The position numbers were made by a program, and so were the translations under genes. The notes beneath the pieces are model-generated. The model was given only the letters and a program-made list of their open reading frames with translations, was not told the origin of the DNA and made no database searches. From Citrobacter koseri (GTDB lineage Bacteria > Pseudomonadota > Gammaproteobacteria > Enterobacterales > Enterobacteriaceae), in NCBI GenBank assembly GCA_900446925.1, contig UAVY01000004.1, positions 871,845 through 935,844 on the forward strand: a stretch of 64,000 nt of DNA, in the 5' to 3' direction. Below, piece by piece: positions 1 through 14,845 of the stretch. Position 1 is the stretch's first letter; every line of letters begins with the position of its first letter.

Positions 1-389
1 TCGCCGGAAGCCAGGAAGACCTGCGGCAGCCATTTATCCAGCGGCAGCCACGTCGGGAAGCGCGCAGCAAAATCACAGGTCATGAACGGCGAAGGATGAA
101 GCTGGATCATCGTGTGTTCATAAGCCAACTGCAACCCGCGCCAGGCGCTGTAAATCCAGATTGCTATCCGCCACATAACGCAGCGGCGTTTTAGGGGCGA
201 CAGCGCCAACCAGACCCCGCGCCCATCACGCCGAATAACGCGCTACGTTCGTAAATACATAGCACGCAAGGGTTTGAGCAGCATGACGTGCTGGAACCAC
301 AGCGCTACCATTTCGAGCGCAAAGGCAGTTAACGCCATCAGTAACCACGCGCCCCGACCCCGTGAGCACTGGTTTAAAAATCGCAACAT
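1..389 (-). CDS. dsbB: DsbB disulfide bond formation protein, 3' end cut by window
   Basis: Inner-membrane protein that reoxidises periplasmic DsbA and passes electrons to quinones. The ATG at 389 opens [17 protein letters not shown]. Further segments read CVLCIYER (the first redox-active CxxC loop) and [14 protein letters not shown] followed by [11 protein letters not shown], which carries the first cysteine of the second pair. The C-terminus lies outside the window. The frame breaks near 270, 214, 167 and 133, each time by one base beside a G/C run, so no single long frame remains. I take these as sequence errors because all segments match E. coli DsbB. It sits just downstream of nhaB on the same strand, as in E. 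coli. Confidence 0.9.
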
Positions 390-499
390 AATTATTTCCC
401 TGCAACATGCGTAGACACCGCAGTGTAAACCAATTCAATTTATGCGCCAGTAGTGGGAAATGAAATAAAGTATAATCGGATAATTATCATGCAAAAAGT

Positions 500-527
500 C
501 AAACCGGGCAGTGATTTGCCCGGTTTG
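500..527 (-). terminator. Rho-independent terminator after nhaB
   Basis: An 11-bp perfect inverted repeat (CAAACCGGGCA / TGCCCGGTTTG, 6-base loop) is followed on the minus strand by a run of five T. It lies directly behind the nhaB stop codon and separates nhaB from dsbB. Confidence 0.85.
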
Positions 528-530
528 ATG

Positions 531-2075
531 TTATGAGAATGTAGCTAACCAGCCAGATTGCGTCATCCACTCCGTGATGGGGGTGAGGGTAAACTCGACG
601 CAGAGTAAACCAACGAGGGTGAGCACCAGCGTGTATGGCAACGCCATCCAGACCATACGGCCATAAGAGAGACGAATCAGCGGCGCCAGCGCAGAGGTGA
701 GCAGGAATAAAAATGCCGCCTGGCCGTTTGGCGTCGCTACGGACGGCAAATTGGTGCCGGTGTTGATCGCTACCGCCAGCAGTTCGTACTGTTTCATGCT
801 GATTGCGCCGCTTTCCATAGCCGCTTTGGCCTCATTGATGTAAATCGTCCCGACGAACACGTTATCGGAAATGGACGACAGCAGGCCATTGAAGAGGTAG
901 AACAGCGTTAACTGCGCATGTTCGGAAGCCTGTAAAACGAACTGGATGATCGGGGCGAAAAGATGCTGATCGATAATGACCGCCACGATGGAGAAGAAAA
1001 CCGTCAACAGCGCGGTAAACGGCAAGGACTCAGTAAATGCTTTGCCAATCGCGTGTTCATCGGTGACGCCGGTGAGTGACGTGGCCAGAATAATGACCGA
1101 CAGACCAATCAAGCCCACTTCCGCCAGATGCAGCGCCAGCGCCGTCACCAGCCAGACGCCGATAATCGCCTGTACAAACAGATTGAGTTTGTCCTGGCGT
1201 GTACGACGTTGACGGCTTTGATCGTCGAACTCCTGCAAAATATGACGCACTTTCTCCGGCAGCGTTTCACCATAGCCAAACCAGCGTAGTTTCTCGACCA
1301 GCACGCAGGTGAGCAGCCCGCAAATTAGCACCGGAACCGTCACCGGCGACATGCGCAGGAAGAAATCGCCGAAATGCCAGCCCGCCGCTTTGGCGATAAT
1401 CAGGTTCTGCGGTTCGCCAACCATCGTCATTACGCCGCCCAGCGCGGTGCCTACGCCCGCGTGCATCATCAGGCTGCGCAAGAAACCGCGAAACTGCTCC
1501 AGCACCGCTTTACTGTTTTGGTCGAGGTGGTCGTCATCCTGGAGATCGTTCTCTTCGCCGCGCGCAGAGGCGACGCGATGATAAATGCCATAAAAGCCGA
1601 CCGCGACGCTGATGACCACCGCGACAACGGTCAGGGCATCAAGGAAAGCGGACAGGAAGGCGGCAGCCATACAAAATGCGAGCGACAGCAGCATCTTGGA
1701 ACCGAATGCTAAGCAGCAGGCGGGTAAAAATGAACAGCAGCAACTGCTTCATAAAGTAGATGCCTGCGACCATGAACATCAGCAGCAGCAGCACTTCGAG
1801 GTTGGCGGCAACCTCTTCACGCACATGCGCTGCGCTGGTCATCCCAATGATGACCGCTTCAATCGCCAGTAATCCGCCGGGCAGCAGGGGATAGCACTTC
1901 AGCGCCATCGCCAGCGTGAAAATAAATTCAGCGACCAGCAGCCAGCCCGCTACAAATGGGTTGATGAAGAAAATCAGTGGATTAGCAATTAAAAAAGCGA
2001 TTAATGCAAGTTTATACCAGTCAGGCGACTGGCCAGAAAGTTGCGCCAGAATGCGCGACCCCAGGAGAGCTCCAT
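531..2075 (-). CDS. nhaB: Na+/H+ antiporter NhaB
   Basis: Electrogenic sodium/proton antiporter of the inner membrane, about 513 residues with roughly twelve membrane segments. The ATG at 2075 gives [14 protein letters not shown], matching the known N-terminus. The downstream [20 protein letters not shown] and the C-terminal part from about 1694 onward follow E. coli NhaB nearly residue for residue, including [20 protein letters not shown]. One base is missing near 2036 and one is extra near 1696, which splits the gene into three frames; probably sequence errors. It is divergent from fadR, and FadR is known to affect nhaB expression in E. coli. A strong terminator follows the stop codon. Confidence 0.93.
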
Positions 2076-2297
2076 GGCAGTTTCCCTTACCTGTAAATGT
2101 GAGAATCATGTTTTTATGTTTAGGCGCAAAGCTTAGCGGCCAGGGTAAAAGCAGGCAAGTCCTTAACGTGATGGCGTGGCGTTATCCAGAAAATGAAGCC
2201 TTGATCCCCTTTTTCTTCATCCTGTCCGCTATCAGCCATGAAACCCGTCTGGTATGATGAGTGTAACTATGTTTTGCTGTGTAATGGAAATCTCACT

Positions 2298-3017
2298 ATG
2301 GTCATTAAGGCGCAGAGCCCGGCGGGTTTCGCGGAAGAGTACATCATTGAAAGTATCTGGAATAACCGCTTCCCACCTGGCACTATTTTGCCTGCCGAAC
2401 GTGAACTCTCCGAACTTATCGGAGTGACGCGCACCACGTTACGCGAAGTATTGCAGCGCCTGGCGCGAGACGGCTGGTTGACGATTCAACACGGCAAACC
2501 GACAAAGGTGAACAATTTCTGGGAAACGTCCGGGCTGAATATTCTTGAAACGCTCGCGCGTCTTGATCATGAAAGCGTGCCGCAGCTGATTGATAATCTG
2601 CTGTCGGTGCGAACCAATATCTCCACGATTTTTATCCGCACCGCGTTTCGTCAGCATCCTGATAAGGCGCAGGGAGGTACTGGCGACGGCGAATGAAGTG
2701 CCGACTACGCCGATGCGTTCGCGGAGCTGGATTACAACATTTTCCGCGGTCTGGCGTTTGCCTCCGGTAATCCGATTTACGGTCTGATCCTGAACGGGAT
2801 GAAAGGGCTGTATACCCGCATTGGTCGTCACTATTTCGCCAACCCGGAAGCCCGGAGCCTGGCGCTCGGTTTCTACCATAAGCTGTCATCGCTTTGCGAA
2901 CAGGGCGCGCATGACCAGGTGTACGAAACGGTACGCCGTTACGGTCATGACAGCGGGTGAGATTTGGCATCGTATGCAGAAGAATTTGCCAGGCGATTTG
3001 GCCATTCAGGGCGCTAA
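2298..3017 (+). CDS. fadR: FadR fatty-acid metabolism regulator
   Basis: GntR-family repressor of fatty-acid degradation and activator of fabA/fabB; it is released from DNA by long-chain acyl-CoA. The ATG at 2298 opens [16 protein letters not shown], the known start. The N-terminal winged helix ([20 protein letters not shown]) and the acyl-CoA-binding C-terminal domain both match E. coli FadR almost completely. An in-frame ATG at 2238 lies upstream but is not the conserved start. One-base lesions near 2673, 2706 and 3011 break the frame. Without the last one the gene ends ...LAIQGR and stops at 3017. The 239-residue family length is restored when these are corrected. Confidence 0.94.
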
Positions 3018-3027
3018 TCGTTATACG

Positions 3028-3365
3028 GCCGGATGGCGCTTCGCTTATCCGGCCTACGGTGGTGTGCTGTTTGTTCGCGCCGGATGGCGCTTCGCTTATC
3101 CGGCCTGCGGTGATGTGCTGTTTGTTTGTGCGGATGGCGCTTCGCTTATCCGGTCTGCGGTGGGTGTGCTGATTGTTTGTGCCGGATGGCGCTTCGCTTA
3201 TCCGGCCTGCGGTGGTGTGCTGATTGTTTGTGCCGGATGGCGCTTCGCTTATCCGGCCTACGGTGGTGTGCTGTTTGTTTGCGCCGGATGGCGCTTTGTT
3301 TATTCGGCCTACGGTGATGTGCTGTTTGTAGGCCGGATAAGGTGTTTACACCGCCATCCGGCAAT
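3028..3365. repeat. Tandem REP/BIME array, six 51-bp units plus one inverted REP
   Basis: Six head-to-tail copies begin at about 3028, 3079, 3130, 3181, 3232 and 3283. Each is a REP core (GCCGGATGGCGCTTCGCTTA then TCCGGCCTAC) plus a nearly constant linker ending GTGCTGTTTGTT. An inverted REP closes the array at 3329-3365. REP/BIME elements are known as transcription-end and mRNA-stabilising structures and as gyrase/IHF sites. Here they fill the whole fadR-ycgB gap between convergent genes. The unit is contiguous with no variable spacers, so this is not a CRISPR. Confidence 0.9.
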
Positions 3366-3369
3366 TAAA

Positions 3370-4911
3370 CTACAGGCTGTTCATTCTCGGCGGGCACCGC
3401 TCCAGCAGCTCAACGCTGCCATCCTCATTCTGCTGCTCCAGCATGACATCAAACCCCCACAGGCGATGCACATGTTTCAGCACCTCTTTACGTCCCTTGT
3501 CCAGCGGTGCGCGGTTGTGAGGAATATAGCGTAGCGTCAAAGAGCGATCACCGCGTAAATCCACATTCCAGATCTGAATATTCGGCTCCAGATTGCTCAG
3601 GTTGTACTGTGACGAAAGCCGATTGCGGATCTCGCGATAACCTTCCTCATTGGTGAATGGCCGAAATTTCCAGATAGTTGTGCCGGTCGTCGTCCAGCAC
3701 GGTAAAGAAACGGAAATCACGCATCACTTTCGGCGACAGGAACTGGCTGATAAAGCTCTCGTCTTTAAAATCACGCATCGCGAAATGCAGGGTTTCCAGC
3801 CAGTCTGAACCGGCGATATCCGGGAACCAGTATTTGTCTTCTTCCGTTGGCGACTGGCAAATGCGTTTGATGTCCTGGAACATCGCGAAGCCAAGCGCAT
3901 AAGGGTTAATTCCGCTATACCACGGGCTGTTGTACGGCGGCTGGAACACCACATTGGTGTGGCTGTGTAAAAACTCCAGCATAAAGCGCTCGGTCACTTT
4001 ACCTTCATCGTAAAGATGATTCAGGATGGTGTAGTGCCAGAACGTCGCCCAGCCTTCGTTCATCACCTGCGTCTGTTTTTGCGGATAGAAATACTGGCTG
4101 ACCTTGCGCACGATGCGGCAGGATCTCGCGCTGCCATGACTCCAGCAACCGGCGCGTTCTTTTCCATAAAGTAGAGCAGGTTTTCCCTGCGGTTCAGACG
4201 GGTAAACGCCGCGTTTCGGCGACGGCTTTCTCTTCCTCTTTCTTCGGCAGAGTACGCCACAGCATATTCACCTGGCTTTGCAGATACTCTTCGCGACTTT
4301 TCTGCCGGGCTTTCTCCTCCTGCAACGAAATTTTTTGCGGGCGTTTGTAGCGATCGACGCCATAGTTCATCAGCGCATGGCAGGAATCCAGCAGCTTTTC
4401 AACTTCGTCCACGCCATAGCGTTCTTCGCATTCGGTAATGTAATTTACGGGGCAAAGATCAGGTAATCGACAATCGAACTGGCGTCGGTCCAGCTGCGGA
4501 ACAGGTAGTTATTCTTGAAGAAAGAGTTATGCCCATAGCACGCGTGCGCCATCACCAGGCGCCTGCATAGTAATGGTGTTCTCTTCCATCAGATAAGCGA
4601 TACACGGGTTGGAGTTAATGACGATTTCATAGGCCAGCCCTTGCTGACCGTGCTTATACAGGCGCTCGGTTTCAATGAATTTTTTGCCAAACGACCAGTG
4701 AGGATAGTTGATCGGCATCCCGACGCTGGAATAGGCATCCATCATCTGCTCAGAGGTGATCACCTCGATTTTGGTGCGGGTAGGTATCCAGTTTGTAGAG
4801 TTTCGCGACGCGGTCAATCTCCGCCAGATAGACATCCAGCAGATCAAACGTCCAGTCGGGTCCATCGCTCAAACGTGTGCTGTCCTTGTTCATGGAATCA
4901 ATCGTAGCCAT
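3370..4911 (-). CDS. ycgB: SpoVR family protein YcgB
   Basis: Conserved cytoplasmic protein of the SpoVR family, about 510 residues, of unknown biochemical function; in E. coli it belongs to the RpoS-controlled general stress set and is linked to YeaGH. The ATG at 4911 opens MATIDSMNKDSTRLSDGPDW. The C-terminal end ELLERCPPRM is followed within a few codons by the stop at 3370. At least six frame breaks (near 4785, 4545, 4440, 4215, 4115 and 3660) cut it into pieces, yet the pieces join without gaps to cover the whole E. coli protein. This density of single-base lesions in one conserved gene points to poor base quality rather than decay. Confidence 0.9.
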
Positions 4912-5131
4912 TCGCGCACCCTCATTGTTGGCGGCACTCTCTGTCTGGAGCACCTCATTTCAAGCATAGAACACCGTGTTAAAAAAACGTGCTGATGAAG
5001 AAAATTTTTCTTTGCGATTTCGCAGCGCTGGCACGCCAGAAAATGGTGTGGCTGCAATATTTTATGCTGGATAAAAATGACGCACAGCAGGAGATGCCAA
5101 AGCAGAGAGATCCCTGACAACAGAGGCAGAT

Positions 5132-5147
5132 GTGAAGTGCGTCACCA
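5132..5147. promoter_or_regulatory. CRP-type site in the ycgB-dadA divergent region
   Basis: TGTGA-N6-TCACC matches the CRP consensus (TGTGA-N6-TCACA) in nine of ten positions. It lies 88 bases before the dadA start. E. coli dadAX is activated by CRP and controlled by Lrp, so the site fits the downstream genes. The rest of the 323-base gap (4912-5234) is AT-rich and shows a ribosome-binding site (ACGGAG) before dadA but no further gene. Confidence 0.65.
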
Positions 5148-5198
5148 TAAAAAAGCCATATGTTGAATAATATTTTCAACTGAGTTATCAAGATGTAA

Positions 5199-6534
<1,336 letters not shown>

Positions 6535-6546
6535 TAAGGAAGCGAG

Positions 6547-9477
<2,931 letters not shown>

Positions 9478-9555
9478 TTACGCTGTTTCTAATAATAAAC
9501 CCTAACATAATAACGACAGAAACAGCGTTTTACTTAGCCCAGGCGACGGCTTTTT

Positions 9556-10472
9556 TTATGATTTGAGGACAGGATGGCCGGAGAGTGTGAGTTGGCTGCC
9601 ATTTTCGCCATTTTTTAGCACCGCGTGGGCGCCGAGCGGCAGCGTAACGGTGCATTGCTCATGACCAAAATCCAGACCGGTCACGACGGGGATGGAGAGA
9701 CGGGAACGCAGAAACGCGTAAACCGCGTCAAGATCGTAACCGGCATCGTAATCATTCGGCGCGCTACCGCTGAAACTGCCCAATATCAGCGCGTTCTGCC
9801 GGGACAGAATCCCCGCGTGATACAGTTGCAGAAGCATTCGCTCAACGCGGAAAGGATGCTCGTTAATATCCTCCAGCACCAGTACGCCATTTTCAATGGC
9901 GGGCATCCACGGGGTGCCGATAAGGGAGATCAGCATGGCCAGATTGCCGCCCCACAGCGTGCCTTCCGTTTCACATGTCGGGCCGTTACCTTGCCACTCC
10001 ACCGTGAACTGCGCGTTGCACAAGGCCCGCCAGAAATGGCGCTCGGTGAAGGTGTTCATCTCCTCCGCGCCGAAATTCGCCGCCAGCATGGGGCCGCTAA
10101 ACGTTATCACCTTGCCCAGCGCCAGCAGGGCGGACTGAATCACCGTAAAATCGCTGTGGCCGCAGATCAGCAGCGGGTTCGCCTGTTGCCGTGCGATGAG
10201 CGCCTGCCAGTCAATGCTCTCCAGCAGACGACTGGCGCCGTAACCGCCGCGAACCGGCATCACAATGGTATCGGGCGTCGTCAGGCGGGCGAGGCCGTTA
10301 ACATCCGCCAGACGCTCGGCGTCTGAACCGGCCAAAACGCTGGTCACGGCGGCCAATGACGGCGGCGTTATCCACCTGGTGGCCAGATTCGATCAGCCGT
10401 TGTACGCCGCGTAAAGCCGCTTGCTGATTGATGCAGTAACCCGATGGGGGCGATTAAGTGAAACAGGGACAT
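9556..10472 (-). CDS. ldcA: Murein tetrapeptide carboxypeptidase LdcA
   Basis: Cytoplasmic L,D-carboxypeptidase (S66 serine peptidase) that removes the terminal D-alanine from murein tetrapeptides during peptidoglycan recycling; about 304 residues. The ATG at 10472 opens MSLFHLIAP and is followed by frame-broken but recognisable N-terminal sequence. From about 10356 the frame is open to the stop at 9556. Visible motifs are VRGGYGASRLL, ICGHSDFT with the nucleophile serine, and LDFGHEQ with the catalytic-triad histidine. The broken stretch 10340-10460 contains two or three single-base lesions. It is divergent from emtA, another murein-degrading enzyme gene, as in E. coli. Confidence 0.92.
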
Positions 10473-10572
10473 GGCAATTCCTTGCTGACATCTAAAACCA
10501 AATGTATATCATGCCGATTGAGCATGTCGTTGTCACTCGCAGCGGCGAATTCCGGCTATAAGGATAGATGAC

Positions 10573-11185
10573 GTGAAATTGAGATGGTTTGCTTTTTTGG
10601 TTGTATTGCTGGCGGGCTGTAGTTCAAAGCAGGATTACAAGAATCCGCCCTGGAACGCCGAAGTCCCGGTTAAACGGGCAATGCAGTGGATGCCGATAAG
10701 TGAAAAAGCCGGGGAAGCCTGGGGCGTCAGCCCGCGTCTGATTACCGCGATCATCGCAATTGAATCGGGCGGTAATCCGACGGTGGTCAGTAAAATCCGG
10801 GGCGGTTGGGTTAATGCAACTGAAGGCCTCGACGTCCGGGCGCGATGTTTATCATCATATGGGCTGGAGCGGCGAACCGTCGACCAGCGAACTGAAAAAC
10901 CCGGAGCGGAATATCTCGATGGGGACGGCGTACCTGAGTATTCTGGAACACGGGTCGCTGGCCGGTATTAACGATCCGCAGGTGATGCAGTACGCGCTGG
11001 TGGTCTCTTATGCCAATGGCGCGGGCGCGCTGCTGCGCACGTTCTCTTCCGATCGCAAAAAAGCGATTGAGAAAATCAACGATCTGAGCGCGGATGAGTT
11101 TTTCGAGCACGTTGCCAAAAATCATCCTGCGCCGCAGGCGCCGCGTTATATCTGGAAACTCCAGCAAGCGCTGGATGCGATGTAA
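10573..11185 (+). CDS. emtA: Membrane-bound lytic transglycosylase EmtA (MltE)
   Basis: Outer-membrane lipoprotein that cleaves the glycan strands of peptidoglycan endolytically, giving 1,6-anhydro-muropeptides; 203 residues in E. coli. The GTG at 10573 gives (M)[17 protein letters not shown], a signal peptide with lipobox LAGC. The catalytic glutamate lies in IIAIESGG and the SLT-fold motif continues with GLMQLKAST. One extra A near 10797 breaks the frame between these two motifs. The C-terminus ...[15 protein letters not shown] matches the family. The start was chosen because it begins the signal peptide, with AAGGAT upstream. Confidence 0.93.
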
Positions 11186-11197
11186 CCCGCACGGGGG

Positions 11198-11935
11198 TTA
11201 TTCACGCACCTTATTGGATTTTTCCCGCGCTTCCCGTTCAAGAGAGAAAATAATCCGCTGTAATTCCCGCTCCACCGCCGGGCTGACGTTGAGAAAACGA
11301 AAGCTCAGGCGGGGGAGTGGTAATCGTCTCATTTTTCCCGTCAATCACTCTGCGTTCGCTGACGGAAATAAGCTGGGCGTCAAAGTGGAAAACGCCCCAT
11401 TGCCCCATGTTCAGCTCAATTTGCGAAAAGCGCATGCCTTCGGTTAATCCGGCGGGTTTTTTTCGCTTCCAGCAGAGCACCCATGCCGCCCAGCGAGAGA
11501 TCGAACAAGCGAAAACGTAGCGTGTTGTCGTCCGGCATTTTCGCCTGACAGTAGTAGGGGGGATGCAAAGGCGCGGAAATACGGAAATACTCCCGGCGCT
11601 GAACGAACCACAGCTCGGGCGGCAGCGCGGTAATAAATGCCGGAAGCTGCTGGTATTCGCCACGGGTGAGCCGATCCAGCGTGAACTCCACTTTCGCGCC
11701 CTGCGTTTCTGCGGTAATGGTTATCTGTCTGGCGCGCTGAACGGCGATGTTTTCATAGTCCTGGCTGCCGAAATCCATCACCAGTTTTTCCGCGTTAACG
11801 TCCAGAATCTTACTGATGAACTGCCCCCCCGGCCCAGGAGATGCGTAGCGGCACCTGGCTCTTGTTTAAATCTTTGAGTACGCCTAATACCGCCAACGGG
11901 TTTTGCTTCAGGAACTGCTCACTGTAGTGACTCAC
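11198..11935 (-). CDS. ycgR: YcgR, c-di-GMP-responsive flagellar brake
   Basis: Cytoplasmic PilZ-domain protein that slows flagellar rotation when bound to cyclic di-GMP; 244 residues in E. coli. The GTG at 11935 gives (M)SHYSEQFLKQNPLAVLGVL, the conserved N-terminus of the YcgR domain. The PilZ signature is visible as RREYFR (RxxxR) and DLSLGGMG (the D/NxSxxG motif). Frame breaks near 11825, 11458 and 11315 lie in C or T/A runs. The last codons read ...KSNKVRE before the stop at 11198. It is convergent with emtA, with only 12 bases between the stops. Confidence 0.92.
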
Positions 11936-12139
11936 GCGTAATGACTCCTGGATGCCTGACAGATTATCGTTTGGTTATCGGCATGGCATGACGGAACTTA
12001 AGACAAATGGGTGAAATTTTTATCAATGCCAGCGCATAACGTCGCAGGATGAAAAGCACGGCCGGTTGATTTGCCTATACTTAAGGGGACTGGCGCAAGA
12101 ACGTCTTGCGCATGCTTTCACTGGAAAGAGGGCCTGAAT

Positions 12140-12393
12140 ATGGGAATTATTGCCTGGATTATTTTTGGTCTGATTGCAGGTGTTATCGCTAAACTGATTA
12201 TGCCGGTCGCGATGGCGGTGGTTTTATACTGACCTGTATTCTCGGTATCGTTGGTGCGGTTGTCGGCGGCTGGCTGGCAACCATGTTTGGTATCGGCGGC
12301 AGCATCAGCGGGTTCAATCTTCACAGTTTCCTGGTGGCCGTCGTCGGGGCGATTGTTGTGCTCGGCGTTTTTCGCCTTCTGCGGCGCAATTAA
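12140..12393 (+). CDS. ymgE: Small membrane protein YmgE (YeaQ/GlsB family)
   Basis: Three-helix inner-membrane protein of the transglycosylase-associated family, about 84 residues. The ATG at 12140 opens MGIIAWIIFGLIAGVIAKLI, followed by a glycine-rich loop and ILGIVGAVVGGWLATMFGIG. One G is missing near 12210 (expected MPGRDGGGF). The GGA of the preceding GGAAAGAGGG stretch serves as ribosome-binding site. The function is unknown; E. coli paralogues are stress-induced. It is the last gene before the accessory insert. From 12394 to about 12625 I see no gene. Confidence 0.85.
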
Positions 12394-12629
12394 ATGAACA
12401 GAGCGGATGTGGGGATGAGTGCGTAAATCGGCGACACGCTACCCAGGCGTGTTTTCCATTCACTTGATGCCCATTATCGCTCTGGCGCATTATCAGTCGT
12501 GAACGTGTCAGGGGAGGCGTCTTCCCGGCACGTTTACGGGAATTCAACAGACGTCAGAACAATCTGTATTCCTGAGCAACGCCTGGCCCGGATTAAACGG
12601 CGAAAGCTGGCTTGATTTGTGAATAAAAA

Positions 12630-12644
12630 TGAGAATAATTGTCA
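12630..12644. promoter_or_regulatory. Fur box before the siderophore receptor gene
   Basis: TGAGAAT-A-ATTGTCA is a 7-1-7 inverted repeat with one mismatch per half to the Fur consensus TGATAAT-A-ATTATCA. It ends 27 bases before the receptor start at 12672, so it covers the likely promoter. This predicts iron repression of the receptor. Confidence 0.8.
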
Positions 12645-12671
12645 TTCCATTTCACATATAATAATTTGCTC

Positions 12672-14790
12672 ATGAAAACAACTCATCGTTTCACATTACG
12701 CGCGCTCTCCTGGATGTATCACCTTAGCCCTGACTGTCCCGTCTTATGCTGAAGAGGCAAAAGAGTCGACCATTGTGGTCACCGCCGCCGGGCAGGAGAG
12801 CCTTCTTCCGGCCTGGATCAACAGCGCCACCAAATCCGCCGTGCCGGAAAGCAAAACGCCGCAGGTGATCAACACCATCGACAGGCAGGAGATTGAGCAA
12901 CGCCACGCCAACTCGGTGAATGAAATTCTGCGCTACGCGCCGGGCGTGTCAACGGAAGTTCGCGGTAATACCTCCTATATGAGCGAATATAAGATTCGCG
13001 GTTTTACGGTGGATCAGGAGTATTACAACGGCCTGCAACTGCCGTACAACGTGACCGGGAATACCAAAGCGCGTATTGATCCGCTGCTGATTGAAAGCGT
13101 GGATATTCTGAAAGGCCCGGCCTCGGTGCTGTACGGCAATGGATCGCCGGGTGGACTGGTAAACATCCAGAGTAAAAAACCGCAGGCGGAACAGAAAACG
13201 GAAGTGGGCTTCAACACCGGCACCCGTAATCTGAAAGAGGGTTATCTGGATTCAACCGGGCAAATCAGCGACAGCGACTGGAACTACCGTTTACTCGGCA
13301 AAGCGACGGAAGGGGATGATCAACCGCATACCTCCCGCTATGAAAACTATCTGGTTGCCCCGTCCGTTACCTGGCAACCGGACAACAAAACGCGTCTGAC
13401 GATTGATGCGCTGGCGCAGAATACACCGTCGCTGTCGCCTTCCAACCCGCTGCCCATTTCTTATCTGCGCTCAGAGTATGCGGGGCGCCGTGATTTTGCC
13501 GGAGATGAGTGGAGCGGCTTTAAGCAGCGTCAATGGATGCTGGGTTACAGCTTTGAACACCAGTTTGACAGCGGTTGGGGCTTCAATCAGAAAGCGCGCT
13601 ACTTTGATGTGGATACCCACCAGCGCAGCGTCTACTCCACCGGAAATACGGGGAATCCGGTCTGGGAGTTGAACCGGTTTGCCTACACGACCGATGAAGA
13701 TCTGAAAAGTTTTAACATCGACAACCAGGTTACGAAAACGGTAGTGTCAGGCGACTGGCAGCACCATCTGCTGGCAGGCTTCGATTACCAGAAGCTCGAC
13801 AGCCATTACTTCTACCGCTATGCCAGCAGCACGCCGGGGATCGACATGCGCCACCCGAACTATCGTCAGATTCATACCGACGATTTAGGGCTGAGTACTG
13901 CGCAGAATAACCGTCTATCTTATCAGCAGAATGGTTATTATCTTCAGGATCAGATTGCGTTTGGCGGCCTGAACCTGCTGGCGAGCGTGCGTTACGATGA
14001 CTATCGTTCCGCCACGACCGACTATCTGCAAAACGGCGATAAAACCTGGATTTCACAGGATCGCGTTACCAAACGTTTCGGTGCGTTATACGCGTTTGAA
14101 AATGGGATCTCTCCATTTATCAGCTATTCCGAAGGCTTTAAGCCGATCTCGCCGCAAGGGACACTGACCTCGAAAGAGGTGAAGCCGACCACCAGCAAGC
14201 AGGTTGAGGGCGGGGTGAAATACCTGCTGGCGGAATACGCGACCACCTTTACCGCATCGGTGTTTAATATCCGCCAGAAAAATGTGCTTTCCGCCACGCC
14301 AACCTGGGATTACCGCCAGACCGGCGAGATTGAGTCAAAAGGGGCCGAACTGTCGATTGTCAGCCGTCCGGCGGATAACGTCACGCTGATCGCCAAACTA
14401 TGCCTATACCCATGGCGATCAACACGGAAGATGAAAACGTATGAAGGCAAACGTCCGACTCAGGTGCCGGAAAACGCGTTTAACCTGTGGGGCGATTACA
14501 CCTTTGATAATACGCCGCTGCGCGGGCTGAACGTTGGCGCGGGCGTCCGTTATACCGGGCCGATGGAGATCTCGCCAGCTAACGACAAAGGCAAACTCGG
14601 CGGCACGACGCAGTATGATATGGCCGTCTCTTACCGTCTGGGAGAGGCGATCCCATCGTTGAGCGGGGTGACGCTGAAGGCCAGCGCGCAGAATATTACC
14701 AACAAAGAGACGTTTAGCTGTTACGACGACAACAACTGCTGGATTGGTCGCGACCGCACCGTTCAGGTTGGCGCCAGCTACAGCTTCTGA
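12672..14790 (+). CDS. TonB-dependent siderophore receptor (FhuA/FoxA-like)
   Basis: Outer-membrane receptor, about 705 residues, of the TonB-siderophore family. The ATG at 12672 opens MKTTHRFTLRALS and a signal peptide ending PSYAEEAK. A lesion near 12712 breaks the signal peptide frame. Next come the TonB box region (ESTIVVTA), the plug domain (PGVSTEVRGNTSYMSEYKI, ILKGPASVLYGNGSPGGLVN) and a 22-strand barrel ending in aromatic F (VQVGASYSF). A compensating pair of indels near 14398 and 14430 garbles about a dozen residues in an otherwise open frame. CYDDNNCW near the C-terminus is typical of ferrichrome/ferrioxamine receptors. The exact siderophore cannot be told. It has its own Fur box and is not part of an operon. 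Confidence 0.85.
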
Positions 14791-14794
14791 TAGC

Positions 14795-14824
14795 AACCCG
14801 GCCTGCAATTGCGCAGGCCGGGTT
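14795..14824. terminator. Bidirectional terminator between the two receptor genes
   Basis: A perfect 12-bp stem (AACCCGGCCTGC / GCAGGCCGGGTT) with a 6-base loop lies between the stops of two convergent TonB-dependent receptor genes. A T-rich stretch follows on the plus strand, so it can serve both genes. Confidence 0.85.
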
Positions 14825-14845
14825 CGTTTTCATTCGGCGGAACAA

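Noticed and set aside
226..438. 70-codon open frame over dsbB
   Set aside because: Same region and strand as dsbB but out of frame with the recognisable DsbB sequence.
2238..2297. Longer FadR N-terminus from the ATG at 2238
   Set aside because: The conserved FadR start is MVIKAQS at 2298; the upstream codons are not conserved.
3028..3365. CRISPR array
   Set aside because: The 51-base units are nearly identical over their whole length with no unique spacers, and the core is the REP sequence. Open frames across it (such as 2821-3534) are repeat artefacts.
12672..14790. Second receptor as part of the yersiniabactin system
   Set aside because: It is 38 kb away, of the FhuA/FoxA type, and fyuA is present with its own cluster.
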